Source: Anaerovibrio sp. RM50
Lineage (GTDB): Bacteria > Bacillota > Negativicutes > Selenomonadales > Selenomonadaceae
Assembly: GCF_000622005.1 (NCBI RefSeq)
Contig: NZ_JHWV01000001.1
Location: forward strand, 128,594 to 192,593
Length of the DNA: 64,000 nt
Reading direction: 5' to 3'
Positions 7,782-16,592 of this stretch are shown piece by piece. The notes under the pieces were generated by a model, which was not told the DNA's origin, made no database searches, and saw only the letters and a program-made list of their open reading frames with translations. The position numbers were made by a program, and so were the translations under genes. Every line of letters starts with the position of its first letter. Within the stretch, counting starts at the first letter, position 1.

Positions 7782-9686
7782 TTATGATACTGTTTCTGGC
7801 TGCTGAACCTTAATATACATACACCTCATGGCGTTAAGTATAGCCAAAACCGCCACTCCCACGTCGGCAAATATAGCCGCCCACATGCTGGCAAAGCCAA
7901 GGGCACCAGCGACTAAAACCAATACCTTAATACCAATGGCAAACCAGATATTCTCCTTTACAATTCTAAGGCACTTACGGGACACGCGAATGGCTGTGGC
8001 AATCTTAAATGGATCATCATCCATCAACACCACATCGGCAGCTTCTATAGCCGCATCACTGCCCATAGCTCCCATGGCAATGCCTATATCTGCTCTGGAA
8101 AGCACCGGGGCATCATTAATACCATCCCCCACAAAAGCCAGAGCCTCATCCTCACTGCGTTTACCAGCAAGCAGCTTCTCCACTTCACTGACCTTATCCT
8201 GAGGCAACAAATCACTTCTTACCTGATCAAGGCCAAGCTCTGCTGCGACAACATCAGCTACAGCCTTTGCATCGCCAGTCAGCATAACTGTTTCACGGAT
8301 TCCCTGGGCCTTAAGCGCTTTTATAGCTGCCCTGCTATGTGGCTTAGGGGTATCAGCTACCACAATATGGCCCTCATATTCACCATTAATAGCCACATGG
8401 ACTATAGTGCCACTATGCTCACAAGGCTTCCAATTAATGCCAAGGTCCTCCATCATACGCGCATTTCCTACGCATACCGTATCACCGTTAATAAGGGCCT
8501 TTATACCACGACCGGCGATTTCCTCAGTGTTTTCTATGAGGCAATCGTCTTTTTCATTTGGATAGGCCTCCAACAAAGACAGGGCTATTGGATGGGATGA
8601 ATATCTTTCCACATGGGCTGCCAAATGGAGAAGCTGGTTTTCATCCAGCTTTTCCGGATGAATAGCTACTACACTAAAGGTGCCCTTAGTCAGAGTACCA
8701 GTTTTATCAAAAACAACTGTCTTGGTTTCCGACAGGGTTTCCATATAATTGGAGCCCTTCACCAAAATACCATGACGACTGGCCGCCCCCAATCCTGCAA
8801 AGAAGGATAAAGGAATAGATATAACCAGTGCACAAGGGCAACTGATTATCAGGAAAGTCAAGGCCCGATATAGCCACTCCCCCCACATAGGTTCACTGCC
8901 CATAACAGTTAAAACCACTGATGGTACTACGGCCAAGGCGATAGCTGCCCACACTACAATAGGGGTATATACCCGGGCAAACTTAGTAATAAATTCCTCA
9001 GACTTAGACTTTCTGGAGCCTGCATCCTCGATAAGCTCAAGGATTTTTGAGGCCGTGGACTCACCAAATTCCTTGGTGGTACGCACTTTTAACAAACCAG
9101 TAAGGTTTATACTGCCGGATATAATCTCTTTTCCCGGTTCCACCTCCCGTGGCAGAGATTCTCCCGTAAGAGCAGCAGTATTTAAGGTTGAATGCCCCTC
9201 CATCACAATGCCATCAATGGGAACCCGTTCCCCGGGCTTAACCACAATAACAGAGCCGATTTCCACATCATCCGGGTCAACTTCCACAAGTTGTCCGTCC
9301 TCTTCCTCTATGTTGGCATAATCAGATGCAATATCCATTAAGTCGGCAATATCCTTACGGCTTTTACCCACAGCATAGCTCTGGAACCACTCACCGATCT
9401 GATAAAACAGCATTACGGCAATGGCCTCAACATAATCACCACTGCGATAAAGGGCCAGCACAAGGGCTCCAATGGTAGCTATGGCCATCAGCAAATTCTC
9501 ATCAAATGGCTGACGATTTTTTATGCCTTTGGCTGCCTTCAGCAAAATATCATGACCAATAATAAAATATGGAATTATATACAACAGAAACCTGAACATG
9601 CCGTCAGCCTCCACGAAACTGAGGGCTATCATGATAATGGATGTTATTATGATGCGAATCAGGTTCTGCTTTTGTTTTTCATTCAT
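7782..9686 (-). CDS. cadA: P1B-type heavy-metal-translocating ATPase (Cd/Zn/Pb efflux type)
   Basis: 634 residues from the ATG at 9686 (GGAGATAAGT just upstream); a longer frame begins at 9713 without a ribosome binding site. Transport motif CPC in the sixth membrane helix, actuator TGES, phosphorylation site DKTGT, the SHPIA histidine motif and hinge GDGINDAP are all present. It lacks the N-terminal metal-binding domain usual in ZntA/CadA. That domain is supplied as a separate gene 47 bp upstream. The neighbouring ArsR repressor supports metal-induced efflux. Metal specificity (Zn, Cd, Pb or Co) cannot be settled from sequence alone, but CPC with ArsR/CadC-like control favours divalent Zn/Cd/Pb over copper. 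Confidence 0.88.
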   Translation of the reverse strand: MNEKQKQNLIRIIITSIIMIALSFVEADGMFRFLLYIIPYFIIGHDILLKAAKGIKNRQPFDENLLMAIATIGALVLALYRSGDYVEAIAVMLFYQIGEWFQSYAVGKSRKDIADLMDIASDYANIEEEDGQLVEVDPDDVEIGSVIVVKPGERVPIDGIVMEGHSTLNTAALTGESLPREVEPGKEIISGSINLTGLLKVRTTKEFGESTASKILELIEDAGSRKSKSEEFITKFARVYTPIVVWAAIALAVVPSVVLTVMGSEPMWGEWLYRALTFLIISCPCALVISIPLSFFAGLGAASRHGILVKGSNYMETLSETKTVVFDKTGTLTKGTFSVVAIHPEKLDENQLLHLAAHVERYSSHPIALSLLEAYPNEKDDCLIENTEEIAGRGIKALINGDTVCVGNARMMEDLGINWKPCEHSGTIVHVAINGEYEGHIVVADTPKPHSRAAIKALKAQGIRETVMLTGDAKAVADVVAAELGLDQVRSDLLPQDKVSEVEKLLAGKRSEDEALAFVGDGINDAPVLSRADIGIAMGAMGSDAAIEAADVVLMDDDPFKIATAIRVSRKCLRIVKENIWFAIGIKVLVLVAGALGFASMWAAIFADVGVAVLAILNAMRCMYIKVQQPETVS

Positions 9687-9733
9687 ACTTATCTCCCCAA
9701 ACCGGAGTATCAAGCAAAACTTACTATAAAAAT

Positions 9734-9955
9734 TTATTCAAAGAAGATTTCGCAATCAGGCTCAATTTTGCGGCAATCCGCCAATACATTTTTCATAACC
9801 TCATTTGACTCAACTCCATCTTCAAATTCCACCTTCATCTTCAAGGCCATGAAATTTACGGAAGCAGCCTTAACACCATTAACCTTATTGGCTGCATCCT
9901 CCATCTTAGCTGCACAGTTTGCACAATCTACCTCGATTTTATAAGTCTTCTTCAT
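9734..9955 (-). CDS. Stand-alone heavy-metal-associated (HMA) domain protein
   Basis: 73 residues from the ATG at 9955, which has AAGGGAGATATG upstream; the open frame extends to 9979 without support. It is a single ferredoxin-like HMA fold with the metal-binding DCANCAAK motif near residue 10. It is the first gene of the operon with the P1B ATPase and probably acts as its metallochaperone or detached N-terminal domain. Acidic residues near the C terminus (EDGVE, PDCE) fit divalent zinc or cadmium binding rather than copper, though this is inference. Confidence 0.85.
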   Translation of the reverse strand: MKKTYKIEVDCANCAAKMEDAANKVNGVKAASVNFMALKMKVEFEDGVESNEVMKNVLADCRKIEPDCEIFFE

Positions 9956-10022
9956 AGCATATCTCCCTTTCTTGCCCATTTAATTGCCACACGCTCCACC
10001 CTCTGCACAGGTTAGGACGAGC

Positions 10023-10050
10023 AAACAATTAAATAGCTGTTTAATTGTTT
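10023..10050. promoter_or_regulatory. ArsR-type operator O1 (11-bp perfect palindrome arms)
   Basis: AAACAATTAAA and TTTAATTGTTT are exact reverse complements around TAGCTG. The site lies between the HMA gene start and its promoter. AT-rich palindromes of this type are bound by SmtB/ArsR repressors. Confidence 0.75.
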
Positions 10051-10062
10051 TCTTTGCCTATA

Positions 10063-10091
10063 ATATTAAACAATCGCTTAATCGTTGTCAA
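10063..10091 (-). promoter_or_regulatory. Promoter of the HMA-P1B ATPase operon with second operator-like site
   Basis: -35 TTGACA at 10091-10086, 17 bp, -10 TAATAT at 10068-10063. The spacer carries an imperfect AACAATCG...CGTTGT repeat (about 10070-10088), a likely second ArsR-family site. Confidence 0.75.
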
Positions 10092-10106
10092 GGAATAATT
10101 AAACTT

Positions 10107-10134
10107 TTGCTTAATTGTTAAATTTTGCTATAAT
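10107..10134 (+). promoter_or_regulatory. Promoter of the arsR-type gene with third AT-rich repeat
   Basis: -35 TTGCTT (10107-10112), 16 bp, -10 TATAAT (10129-10134). An AATTAA...TTAATT repeat (about 10098-10115) overlaps the -35, suggesting autoregulation. It is divergent from the efflux promoter. Confidence 0.6.
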
Positions 10135-10195
10135 TATATTTATAAATGATTAAAAGCAATAATTGATAACCCCATTTAAAAGGAGTGCTTTGTCC

Positions 10196-10600
10196 ATGAC
10201 CATGGAAAAGAAAAACTCAATAAAACTTACATCAAATGAGATGAAGCTTCCTCATCGTCATCATACTGAGGAAGAAGAACAGTTTATTTTTGAAAATATG
10301 CCCGCTGAATGTACCATTGCCACTGTGGCTGAGGCCATGAAGCAGTTGGGTGATCCCACCCGTCTTCGCATTTTCTGGCTCTTATGCCACACCGAGGAAT
10401 GTGTGGTTGACATTGCGGCCTTTATGAATATGTCCTCCCCCGCGGTCTCCCACCATCTGCGGATTCTCAAGGCCACCGGTCTTGTAACCACCCGCCGGGA
10501 GGGAAAAGAGGTATACTACGCCGCCGCCCCAAACCCAATGGTACAAAAGCTCCACATTACCATTGAGGAAATCGCAGAAATCAACTGTTGCGACCACTAA
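10196..10600 (+). CDS. ArsR/SmtB-family metal-responsive repressor
   Basis: 134 residues from the ATG at 10196 (AAGGAG 11 nt upstream); another ATG is at 10202 and a TTG at 10163 extends the frame. The winged helix has the recognition segment SPAVSHHLRILKATGLV. TEECVVDIA occupies the alpha-3 position where CadC/SmtB carry the ELCVCDL metal motif. The N terminus is His/Glu-rich (HRHHTEEEEQ) and the C terminus ends CCDH, both plausible extra metal ligands. Three operator-like repeats in the shared intergenic region indicate it represses the divergent HMA/P1B ATPase operon and itself. The metal is unknown but probably Zn/Cd/Pb. Confidence 0.88.
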   Translation: MTMEKKNSIKLTSNEMKLPHRHHTEEEEQFIFENMPAECTIATVAEAMKQLGDPTRLRIFWLLCHTEECVVDIAAFMNMSSPAVSHHLRILKATGLVTTRREGKEVYYAAAPNPMVQKLHITIEEIAEINCCDH

Positions 10601-10626
10601 ATTCAAACCCTATTTTCAAACTAAAG

Positions 10627-10675
10627 AACCCTGCAGGCAGTATCTGTTCAACACTGTCTACAGGGTTTTGCTTTT
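10627..10675 (+). terminator. Terminator of the arsR-type gene
   Basis: AACCCTG-CAGGCAG pairs with CTGTCTA-CAGGGTT, followed by TTGCTTTTTT. It separates this gene from convergent thiC. Confidence 0.75.
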
Positions 10676-11989
10676 TTACAGTATATCTATCATTTCCCCG
10701 GCCAGGGCCTTGTTCATTGACCTTACAGCGCAGAATTTACCGCACATACTGCAGGTGTCTCCATGGTCATCCTCAGGAGCACGGGAGTCTCTTATGGCCT
10801 TTGCTGTATCAGGGTCCAGAGCTTCCCTATACTGGGCCTCCCAATCCAGCTTTCTTCTGGCATCAGCCATGCGGTCATCCTGTTCCCTGGCCCCGGGCAG
10901 ACCCTTGGCTATATCCGCCGCATGGGCCGCAATCTTGCTGGCAATAATGCCTTGTCTTACATCATCCACATTTGGCAATGCAAGATGCTCCGCAGGAGTA
11001 ACATAACACAAAAAGGCAGCTCCACTCATGGCGGCTATAGCTCCGCCAATGGCAGCCGTAATATGGTCATAGCCTGGGGCAACATCCGTAACCAATGGCC
11101 CCAGAACATAGAAAGGAGCTCCCTTGCATATTGTCTGCTGTATCTTCATATTAGCGGCTATCTGATCCATAGGCACATGGCCGGGGCCCTCCACCATAAC
11201 CTGTACATCCTTGTCCCAAGCTCTCTGAGTGAGCTCCCCAAGCATGATAAGTTCCTCTATCTGAACCCCGTCAGTGGCATCTGCAAGACAACCCGGGCGA
11301 CAGGCATCGCCAAGGCTTACCGTTACATCGTATTCACGGCAAATGTCCAAAATCTCATCATAATATTCGTAGAAAGGATTTTCCTCCCCCGTCATGGACA
11401 TCCAGGCAAAAACTAGAGAGCCCCCCCGCGAAACGATATTCATCTTCCGCTCGCCCTTGCGAATCTGCTCAATAGTCTTTCTGGTAATACCGCAGTGTAG
11501 AGTAACAAAATCCACACCATCCTCAGCATGAAGTCTTACAACATCCACAAAATCCTTGGCCGTAAGAGTTGCCAAATCCCTCTGATAGTGAATCACCGCA
11601 TCATAAACCGGCACAGTCCCCACCATGGCAGGGCATTCCCGGCACAGCTTCTGTCTGAAGGGCTGAGTGTTGCCATGGGATGATAGGTCCATAATAGCCT
11701 CTGCTCCCAGATTAACGGCACTCATAACCTTTTGCATTTCTATATCATAGTCCTTGCAGTCCCTTGATACACCAAGATTAACATTTATCTTGGTTTTCAG
11801 CATACTGCCTACCCCATTTGGCTCAAGGCTCTTATGATTTACATTGGCAGGAATGGCTACCTTCCCCTGGGCCACCATATCCATAATAAAGGAAACCTCC
11901 CTGTTTTCCTTTTTGGCCACAGCCTCTATCTCAGGTGTAACGATACCCCTTCTGGCTGCATCCATTTGTGTTGCATACTCTCTTTTCAT
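10676..11989 (-). CDS. thiC: Phosphomethylpyrimidine synthase ThiC
   Basis: 437 residues from the ATG at 11989 (GGAGGT 8 nt upstream; the frame extends 17 codons further without support). ThiC is a radical SAM enzyme that rearranges aminoimidazole ribotide to HMP-phosphate, the pyrimidine half of thiamine. The C-terminal cluster motif CSMCGKFC carries the [4Fe-4S] ligands. The N terminus with the QM-AARRGI and ANVNHKSLEP-type segments is typical of the shorter bacterial form. A TPP riboswitch precedes it. No other thi gene is adjacent, so other pathway steps or salvage must be elsewhere. Confidence 0.96.
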   Translation of the reverse strand: MKREYATQMDAARRGIVTPEIEAVAKKENREVSFIMDMVAQGKVAIPANVNHKSLEPNGVGSMLKTKINVNLGVSRDCKDYDIEMQKVMSAVNLGAEAIMDLSSHGNTQPFRQKLCRECPAMVGTVPVYDAVIHYQRDLATLTAKDFVDVVRLHAEDGVDFVTLHCGITRKTIEQIRKGERKMNIVSRGGSLVFAWMSMTGEENPFYEYYDEILDICREYDVTVSLGDACRPGCLADATDGVQIEELIMLGELTQRAWDKDVQVMVEGPGHVPMDQIAANMKIQQTICKGAPFYVLGPLVTDVAPGYDHITAAIGGAIAAMSGAAFLCYVTPAEHLALPNVDDVRQGIIASKIAAHAADIAKGLPGAREQDDRMADARRKLDWEAQYREALDPDTAKAIRDSRAPEDDHGDTCSMCGKFCAVRSMNKALAGEMIDIL

Positions 11990-12110
11990 TTCACTTACCT
12001 CCCCATAAAACAAGCAAGATGAAAGCATACTGGCTTTCATCAGCCCTTACACGAAATCTAGAGCTCATCTTCATCTTTCAGATTCGATTCGCTAAGATTT
12101 CATAGTAAAA

Positions 12111-12134
12111 GGCAGCGCCCCATTGGACACTGCC
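12111..12134 (-). terminator. Riboswitch-controlled terminator of thiC
   Basis: On the minus strand GGCAGTGTCC and GGGCGCTGCC form a stem around AATG, followed by TTTTAC. It lies between the TPP aptamer and thiC and is the likely expression platform. Confidence 0.7.
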
Positions 12135-12182
12135 TTACTAATCATATATGTATCAGAGCCAAGGTTATATTAACCCTATTGC

Positions 12183-12272
12183 TCTGTCAGCATTCCTACG
12201 TTGGCATTATCCAAATCAGGTTCAGGGTCGTGTGTCTTTTCATACACACCTCTCAGCATTTCCGCTCCCCTT
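12183..12272 (-). promoter_or_regulatory. TPP (THI-box) riboswitch aptamer
   Basis: Conserved THI-element blocks occur in order on the minus strand: GGGGAGCGG, CTGAGAGG, then ACCCTGAACCTGAT, GGATAATGCCAACGTAGGA and a closing strand. These are the hallmark P2/P4 core sequences. With the downstream hairpin it should stop thiC transcription when thiamine pyrophosphate is abundant. Confidence 0.95.
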
Positions 12273-12291
12273 GCTATTCTGTTACCTCTTA

Positions 12292-12320
12292 AATATATCA
12301 CCGCAAATTGATAATGGCAA
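12292..12320 (-). promoter_or_regulatory. Promoter of the thiC leader
   Basis: -35 TTGCCA at 12320-12315, 17 bp, -10 TATATT at 12297-12292. The start site would fall about 15 nt before the riboswitch. Confidence 0.6.
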
Positions 12321-12357
12321 TATTATTTATTAAATTAATGTCATTTCACCTATATTT

Positions 12358-13383
12358 TTAAGCTTCATTTGACTGACGGATATAGGCCTCCATGGTTTTA
12401 TATGCCTTGCCGCTGTCTATAATTTCAGACGCCAGTTCAATACCAGCCTGCATGGTTGGTGCCTTCCGGGCCACATAAAGGGCAAGTCCCGCATTCATCA
12501 GCACAGCATTTCGCTTGGTGCCCTGAATTTTCCCGGAAAGAACACCCTTGGTAATCTTCGCATTTTCCTCAGCAGTGCCTCCTACCAGCTCCTCCTTGGT
12601 TCCACGAACCAAGCCGAAATCCTCAGGACAAATCTGGGTAGTACGATAATAGCCATCCTTAAGCTCGCATACAGTGGTGGGAGCACTTGGAGATACCTCA
12701 TCCAAACGATCCTTGCCGTGAACCACCACAGCATTGGCTACACCTAGCTTATCCAAAACCTTGGCTACCGGCTCCACCAAATATTCGTCATAAACACCCA
12801 GCAGGAAGTAATCAGGGTTGGCTGGGTTAGTCAATGGTCCGAGAATATTAAATACGGTTCTAAAGCCCAGCTCCTTGCGGATAGGTCCCACATATTTCAT
12901 GGCACTATGATATTTCTGAGCAAAGAGGAAGCACATGCCACAGCCATTAAGCATTTCAAAGGCCTTTTCAGGGCTCTGCTGAATATTTACTCCAAGGGCC
13001 TCCTGCACATCAGCTGTTCCGGATTTTGAGGAAGCGGCCCGATTGCCGTGCTTTGCCACCTTTACCCCTGCTGCTGCAATAACAAATGCGGATGTGGTGG
13101 AAATATTAAAGGTATTGGAACGATCACCGCCGGTTCCCACAATTTCCAGCACCTTCAGGCCAGGGTGTGGAACGGGGGTGGCCAGCTCCCGCATAGCCGC
13201 TGCACAGCCGGAAATTTCTGCAATGGTTTCCGCTCTTGTACTTTTAGTGGAAAGAGCTGCCAAAAAGGCTGCATTCTGAGTCTGGGAGGTCTGTCCCTTC
13301 ATGATTTCATTCATTACGGTGTAGGCCTCATCATAGGTCAGGTCCTCTTTTCTCACGATTTTTTCAATTGCTTCTCTGATCAT
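12358..13383 (-). CDS. trpD: Anthranilate phosphoribosyltransferase TrpD
   Basis: 341 residues from the ATG at 13383 (AAAGGAGCC upstream); the open frame extends to 13413. It transfers phosphoribose from PRPP to anthranilate, the second committed step of tryptophan synthesis. The PRPP/Mg motif GTGGD, the KHGNRA loop, NILGPLTNP and DEVSPS anthranilate-site segments are all intact. It is the only gene behind a Trp T-box leader; trpE, G, C, F, B and A are not nearby. The thiC riboswitch unit follows. Confidence 0.95.
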   Translation of the reverse strand: MIREAIEKIVRKEDLTYDEAYTVMNEIMKGQTSQTQNAAFLAALSTKSTRAETIAEISGCAAAMRELATPVPHPGLKVLEIVGTGGDRSNTFNISTTSAFVIAAAGVKVAKHGNRAASSKSGTADVQEALGVNIQQSPEKAFEMLNGCGMCFLFAQKYHSAMKYVGPIRKELGFRTVFNILGPLTNPANPDYFLLGVYDEYLVEPVAKVLDKLGVANAVVVHGKDRLDEVSPSAPTTVCELKDGYYRTTQICPEDFGLVRGTKEELVGGTAEENAKITKGVLSGKIQGTKRNAVLMNAGLALYVARKAPTMQAGIELASEIIDSGKAYKTMEAYIRQSNEA

Positions 13384-13470
13384 TTTTCTGGCTCCTTTCA
13401 AATTACCAAACAACCATCGGAAAGCTCTTTCCTGCTTTCCTTCACCTCCCTGACCGAAGTGTGAACAAAT

Positions 13471-13505
13471 AAAAAGCCCTCAACGGTAAAAATACCGTCA
13501 AGGGC
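13471..13505 (-). terminator. T-box-controlled terminator before trpD
   Basis: GCCCTTGACGGTA pairs with TACCGTTGAGGGC, followed by TTTTTATTTG. It lies directly after the T-box sequence and should be disrupted when uncharged tRNA binds. Confidence 0.9.
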
Positions 13506-13735
13506 GAGAATAAACTATTCCCGTGGTGCCACCTAGATTTGCGACTTCACACACTCAGCAGGATACCATCATATCCCCGGCAACTAACGTATGCCAACAC
13601 GTCATGAGATACTCTGCAACTAATAATCCATGCATTTCATCATGCCCTCTGTGGTCCATTTACAAATCAGCGTTCTATCCGGCTCCCAGCTACCCGGACT
13701 CTCTGTGAGTGCCCCTTTTGCTTGATCTCCACATC
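13506..13735 (-). promoter_or_regulatory. T-box riboswitch, tRNA-Trp specifier, controlling trpD
   Basis: The T-box core AGGTGGCACCACGGG is at 13534-13520. Stem I begins GTGGAGATCAAG (13732-13721), which pairs at its base with ACCAC. It contains the AGAGAGTCCGG and GCTGGGAGCCGG apical segments. The specifier-loop position just before ACCAC reads TGG (13658-13656), the tryptophan codon, matching the trpD target. The leader ends in the terminator at 13471-13505. Confidence 0.93.
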
Positions 13736-13771
13736 ATAGGTTTGTTCAATATTATTTTTGAACCTGTTAGT

Positions 13772-13800
13772 ATTAAACAGCAAAAATCAAAAAATGTCAA
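13772..13800 (-). promoter_or_regulatory. Promoter of the T-box-trpD transcript
   Basis: -35 TTGACA at 13800-13795, 17 bp, -10 TTTAAT at 13777-13772. Confidence 0.65.
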
Positions 13801-13813
13801 GTTAAATGTTACT

Positions 13814-14413
13814 TTAAAATTTACTGGTATTTATAACACAGTCACATTGTCCTTCTACAGTGCACACAGAAAAATATCTCTCCTCCAGGGGAATCCAGCG
13901 GGACTCAAAGACTTTGGCCGCCTCAGGGCCATTACGTCTGATAATCCGCTCCATCTGTTCCTTAGGGGACACCGTCATAAATATACGATAATCATATTTT
14001 TTCACCAGAGCAGGGTGACAGCTGTAGGAGCCCTCCACAATACAGAGTTTCCCAGGACGGATAATCACCGCCTCCTGCAATGACTGGCTTTTGCAGTCAA
14101 ATTTCTGATAAGGAAGCTCCAATGCCCCATTTCTTAATGGTTCCAGCACCTCAGACAGAAACCTTTCATGGTCCACATTTTCTCCCGGTGTATCGAGCCT
14201 CTCCCGGGTCCGCTGTTCCGGCCGAAGAAAGAAATCGTCCATGTGAAAAACCGTGGCCCCGATCTGCTCCTCCAAATCCTGTGCCAAAGTGGTTTTTCCC
14301 GCACCGCACCTACCATCTATGGCGACAATTACCCGTTTATCCCTGTCCCTGTCCATAAGGGAATGGATTCTGTTCAATATGGTTGCTGAAGATATACTGT
14401 AATTTTCTTTCAA
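13814..14413 (-). CDS. Uridine-kinase-like P-loop kinase
   Basis: 199 residues, TTG start at 14413 with GGGGGA upstream. The P-loop GRCGAGKTT lies near residues 34-42, followed by HMDDFFLRPEQR, the acceptor/Mg region of the uridine kinase/phosphoribulokinase superfamily, and IVEGSYSCHP as the Walker-B-like strand. Its closest recognisable type is the small (d)NTPase/uridine kinase family annotated in Firmicutes. The phosphate acceptor cannot be named with certainty. The gene is between the trpD leader and the EF-G paralogue and seems to be a single unit. Confidence 0.75.
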   Translation of the reverse strand: MKENYSISSATILNRIHSLMDRDRDKRVIVAIDGRCGAGKTTLAQDLEEQIGATVFHMDDFFLRPEQRTRERLDTPGENVDHERFLSEVLEPLRNGALELPYQKFDCKSQSLQEAVIIRPGKLCIVEGSYSCHPALVKKYDYRIFMTVSPKEQMERIIRRNGPEAAKVFESRWIPLEERYFSVCTVEGQCDCVINTSKF

Positions 14414-14504
14414 AACAAATCCCCCACCTTACTACCCGTATAGTATAACATAAGCGGATAGCAGATGGGGGACGTTTCTTTTGTATTATCTACAACATAT
14501 ATTT

Positions 14505-16592
14505 TTATTCTTCACTGTCACTGGCTGCCAGCTTCTCCTGATATGCAGCAATTGCCTTGGACTGTACGTCCTCAGGAGCCTGATCATAACGGGAGAATTC
14601 ATAAGAGAAATCTCCCCGTCCGCCGGTCATGGAACGAAGCACAGTGCTGTAGCCAAAGAGCTCCATCTGAGGAATCTCAGCCTCAATAACCTGCTTGCCG
14701 TTGGTTGGGGTCATGCCCATTACACTGCCACGACGCTTGTTAAGGTCACCGATAACATCGCCTATGTAGGAATCAGGAACAGTAACTTTCAGCATTACGA
14801 ATGGCTCCAGAAGAACTGCCCCTGCCTCCATAATGCCTTTCTTGAAGCACTGCTCTGCTGCAATCTTGAAGGAGTTCTCTGAAGAATCTACGGAATGATA
14901 GGAACCATCATAAAGGGTGGCATGAACGCCAACTACAGGATAGCCAGCCAATGGACCACGCTCACAGCCGGCTGCAATACCCTTTTCAACAGCAGGGAAG
15001 AAATTCTTTGGTACTGCGCCGCCCACAACCTCTTCATCAAATACATAAGGATCATTGGTACCAGACGGACCAAAGCGCATCTTTACGTGTCCATACTGAC
15101 CGTGACCACCTGTCTGCTTCTTATACTTAAACTCCACATCAGACCGCTTCTTGATGGTTTCACGGAAGGCAACCTTTGGCCGCTCAGTCTTGATTTCAGC
15201 CTTGTACTCATTAAGGAGCCTGGACTGGATAATTTCCAGATGGAGATCACCCATGCCATAAATCAGGGACTGACGGTTTGCATTATCACGCTCAAATCTG
15301 AAGGTCTGATCCTCGGCGGCAATCTTCTGCATTGCCATGGCAATCTTGTCCACATCCCCCTTATTGACAGGCTTCCATCTCAGGCAGGTATATGGTGAAG
15401 GCAAATCCATCTTGGCATAAACAACAGGATTATTCTTGGTGGACAGGGTATCACCGGTCTTAATGGCTGTCTGCTTGGCCAAGGCACCCAAATCGCCGGC
15501 ATGAAGCTCTGGAACCTCAGTGGCCTTGTTGCCCCGCAGCACATACAGCTTACCAATTTTAAACTCATTGCCGGTGCGCACGTCATACATCATATCATCG
15601 GCCTTCACTACGCCGGAGCGAATCTTTATAAGGCTGTAAAAACCGATAAATGGATCGGCAATAGTTTTGAATACAAAGGCGGTCTTTGGCTTCAGCACAT
15701 CAAAGTTTGCCTCAAAAATCTCATTGGTCTGGGCATTGATACCGGACATTTTGCGGTTATCAGCAGACGGCATATACTTTACGATATCGTCCAGCAAAGT
15801 ATATACGCCGCGCTGGGCCACGCCGGAGCCGGACTCAACCGGAATAATGGAGCCATCGGAAATAGCGCTTCTTACGGCTGCACGAATCTCTGCCTCAGAG
15901 AAGGAATCACCGGATAAATAGCGGTCCAAAAATTCCTCGGAGGTCTCGGCCACTGCTTCCATAAGGGAATCATTATACTGATTCAGATAGCTTACGGAAT
16001 AGTCAGGCACCTCTTCCTCCACTGCCTCCTCCCCCTGATAGCGGAAGGCCTTCTTCTGGATTACGTTGATATAGCCGGCCAGCTTCTCCTCCTCACGCAA
16101 CGGCATGTTGAATGGAGCAATCTTCTTGCCGAACATTACATTAAGGTCATCCAGCACCTGACGATAGGAAACGGAGTCAATATCCATGTCCGTAATAAAG
16201 AAAATTCTTGGCAGATGGTATTTCTCGCAAATATCCCAGGCACGCTCCGTACCAGCTTCCACGCCGGCCTTGCCTGAAACCACGATAATGGCACCATCAG
16301 CTACGCTCATTGCTTCATTGACCTCGCCCTCAAAATCAAAGAAGCCCGGCGTATCCAGCACATTGATTTTGAAATCATCCCATTCTACAGGCACAACAGC
16401 GGTAGAAATGGAAATCTGTCGTTTTGTCTCTTCCTTGGTGCAGTCGGAAATAGTGGAGCCGTCCTCTACCTTGCCTGGTCTGGAAACTATACCGCTAAGA
16501 TAAGCCATTGCCTCGGCCAGGGTCGTCTTTCCGCAGCCGCCATGGCCCAACAGCACCACATTACGAATTTTGTCAGTAGTATAAACCTTCAT
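14505..16592 (-). CDS. Elongation factor G-like GTPase (EF-G paralogue)
   Basis: 695 residues with full EF-G architecture: GTPase domain, domain II, III, IV and V (MELFGYSTVLRSMTGGRG is the domain V hallmark). G1 is GHGGCGKTT and G3 DTPGFFDF. The G4 position, normally NKMD, reads TDMD (FFITDMD), so guanine recognition is altered. Together with the lack of rpsL/rpsG/tuf neighbours this marks it as the secondary EF-G-like family (sometimes fusA2) rather than the housekeeping translocase. Its role is unclear; paralogues have been tied to ribosome protection, recycling or stress. GGAGGGG precedes the ATG. Confidence 0.88.
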   Translation of the reverse strand: MKVYTTDKIRNVVLLGHGGCGKTTLAEAMAYLSGIVSRPGKVEDGSTISDCTKEETKRQISISTAVVPVEWDDFKINVLDTPGFFDFEGEVNEAMSVADGAIIVVSGKAGVEAGTERAWDICEKYHLPRIFFITDMDIDSVSYRQVLDDLNVMFGKKIAPFNMPLREEEKLAGYINVIQKKAFRYQGEEAVEEEVPDYSVSYLNQYNDSLMEAVAETSEEFLDRYLSGDSFSEAEIRAAVRSAISDGSIIPVESGSGVAQRGVYTLLDDIVKYMPSADNRKMSGINAQTNEIFEANFDVLKPKTAFVFKTIADPFIGFYSLIKIRSGVVKADDMMYDVRTGNEFKIGKLYVLRGNKATEVPELHAGDLGALAKQTAIKTGDTLSTKNNPVVYAKMDLPSPYTCLRWKPVNKGDVDKIAMAMQKIAAEDQTFRFERDNANRQSLIYGMGDLHLEIIQSRLLNEYKAEIKTERPKVAFRETIKKRSDVEFKYKKQTGGHGQYGHVKMRFGPSGTNDPYVFDEEVVGGAVPKNFFPAVEKGIAAGCERGPLAGYPVVGVHATLYDGSYHSVDSSENSFKIAAEQCFKKGIMEAGAVLLEPFVMLKVTVPDSYIGDVIGDLNKRRGSVMGMTPTNGKQVIEAEIPQMELFGYSTVLRSMTGGRGDFSYEFSRYDQAPEDVQSKAIAAYQEKLAASDSEE

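Noticed and set aside
13048-13464. Plus-strand open frames opposite trpD and its leader
   Set aside because: They lie over clear trpD coding sequence and the T-box region; composition is that of a shadow frame.
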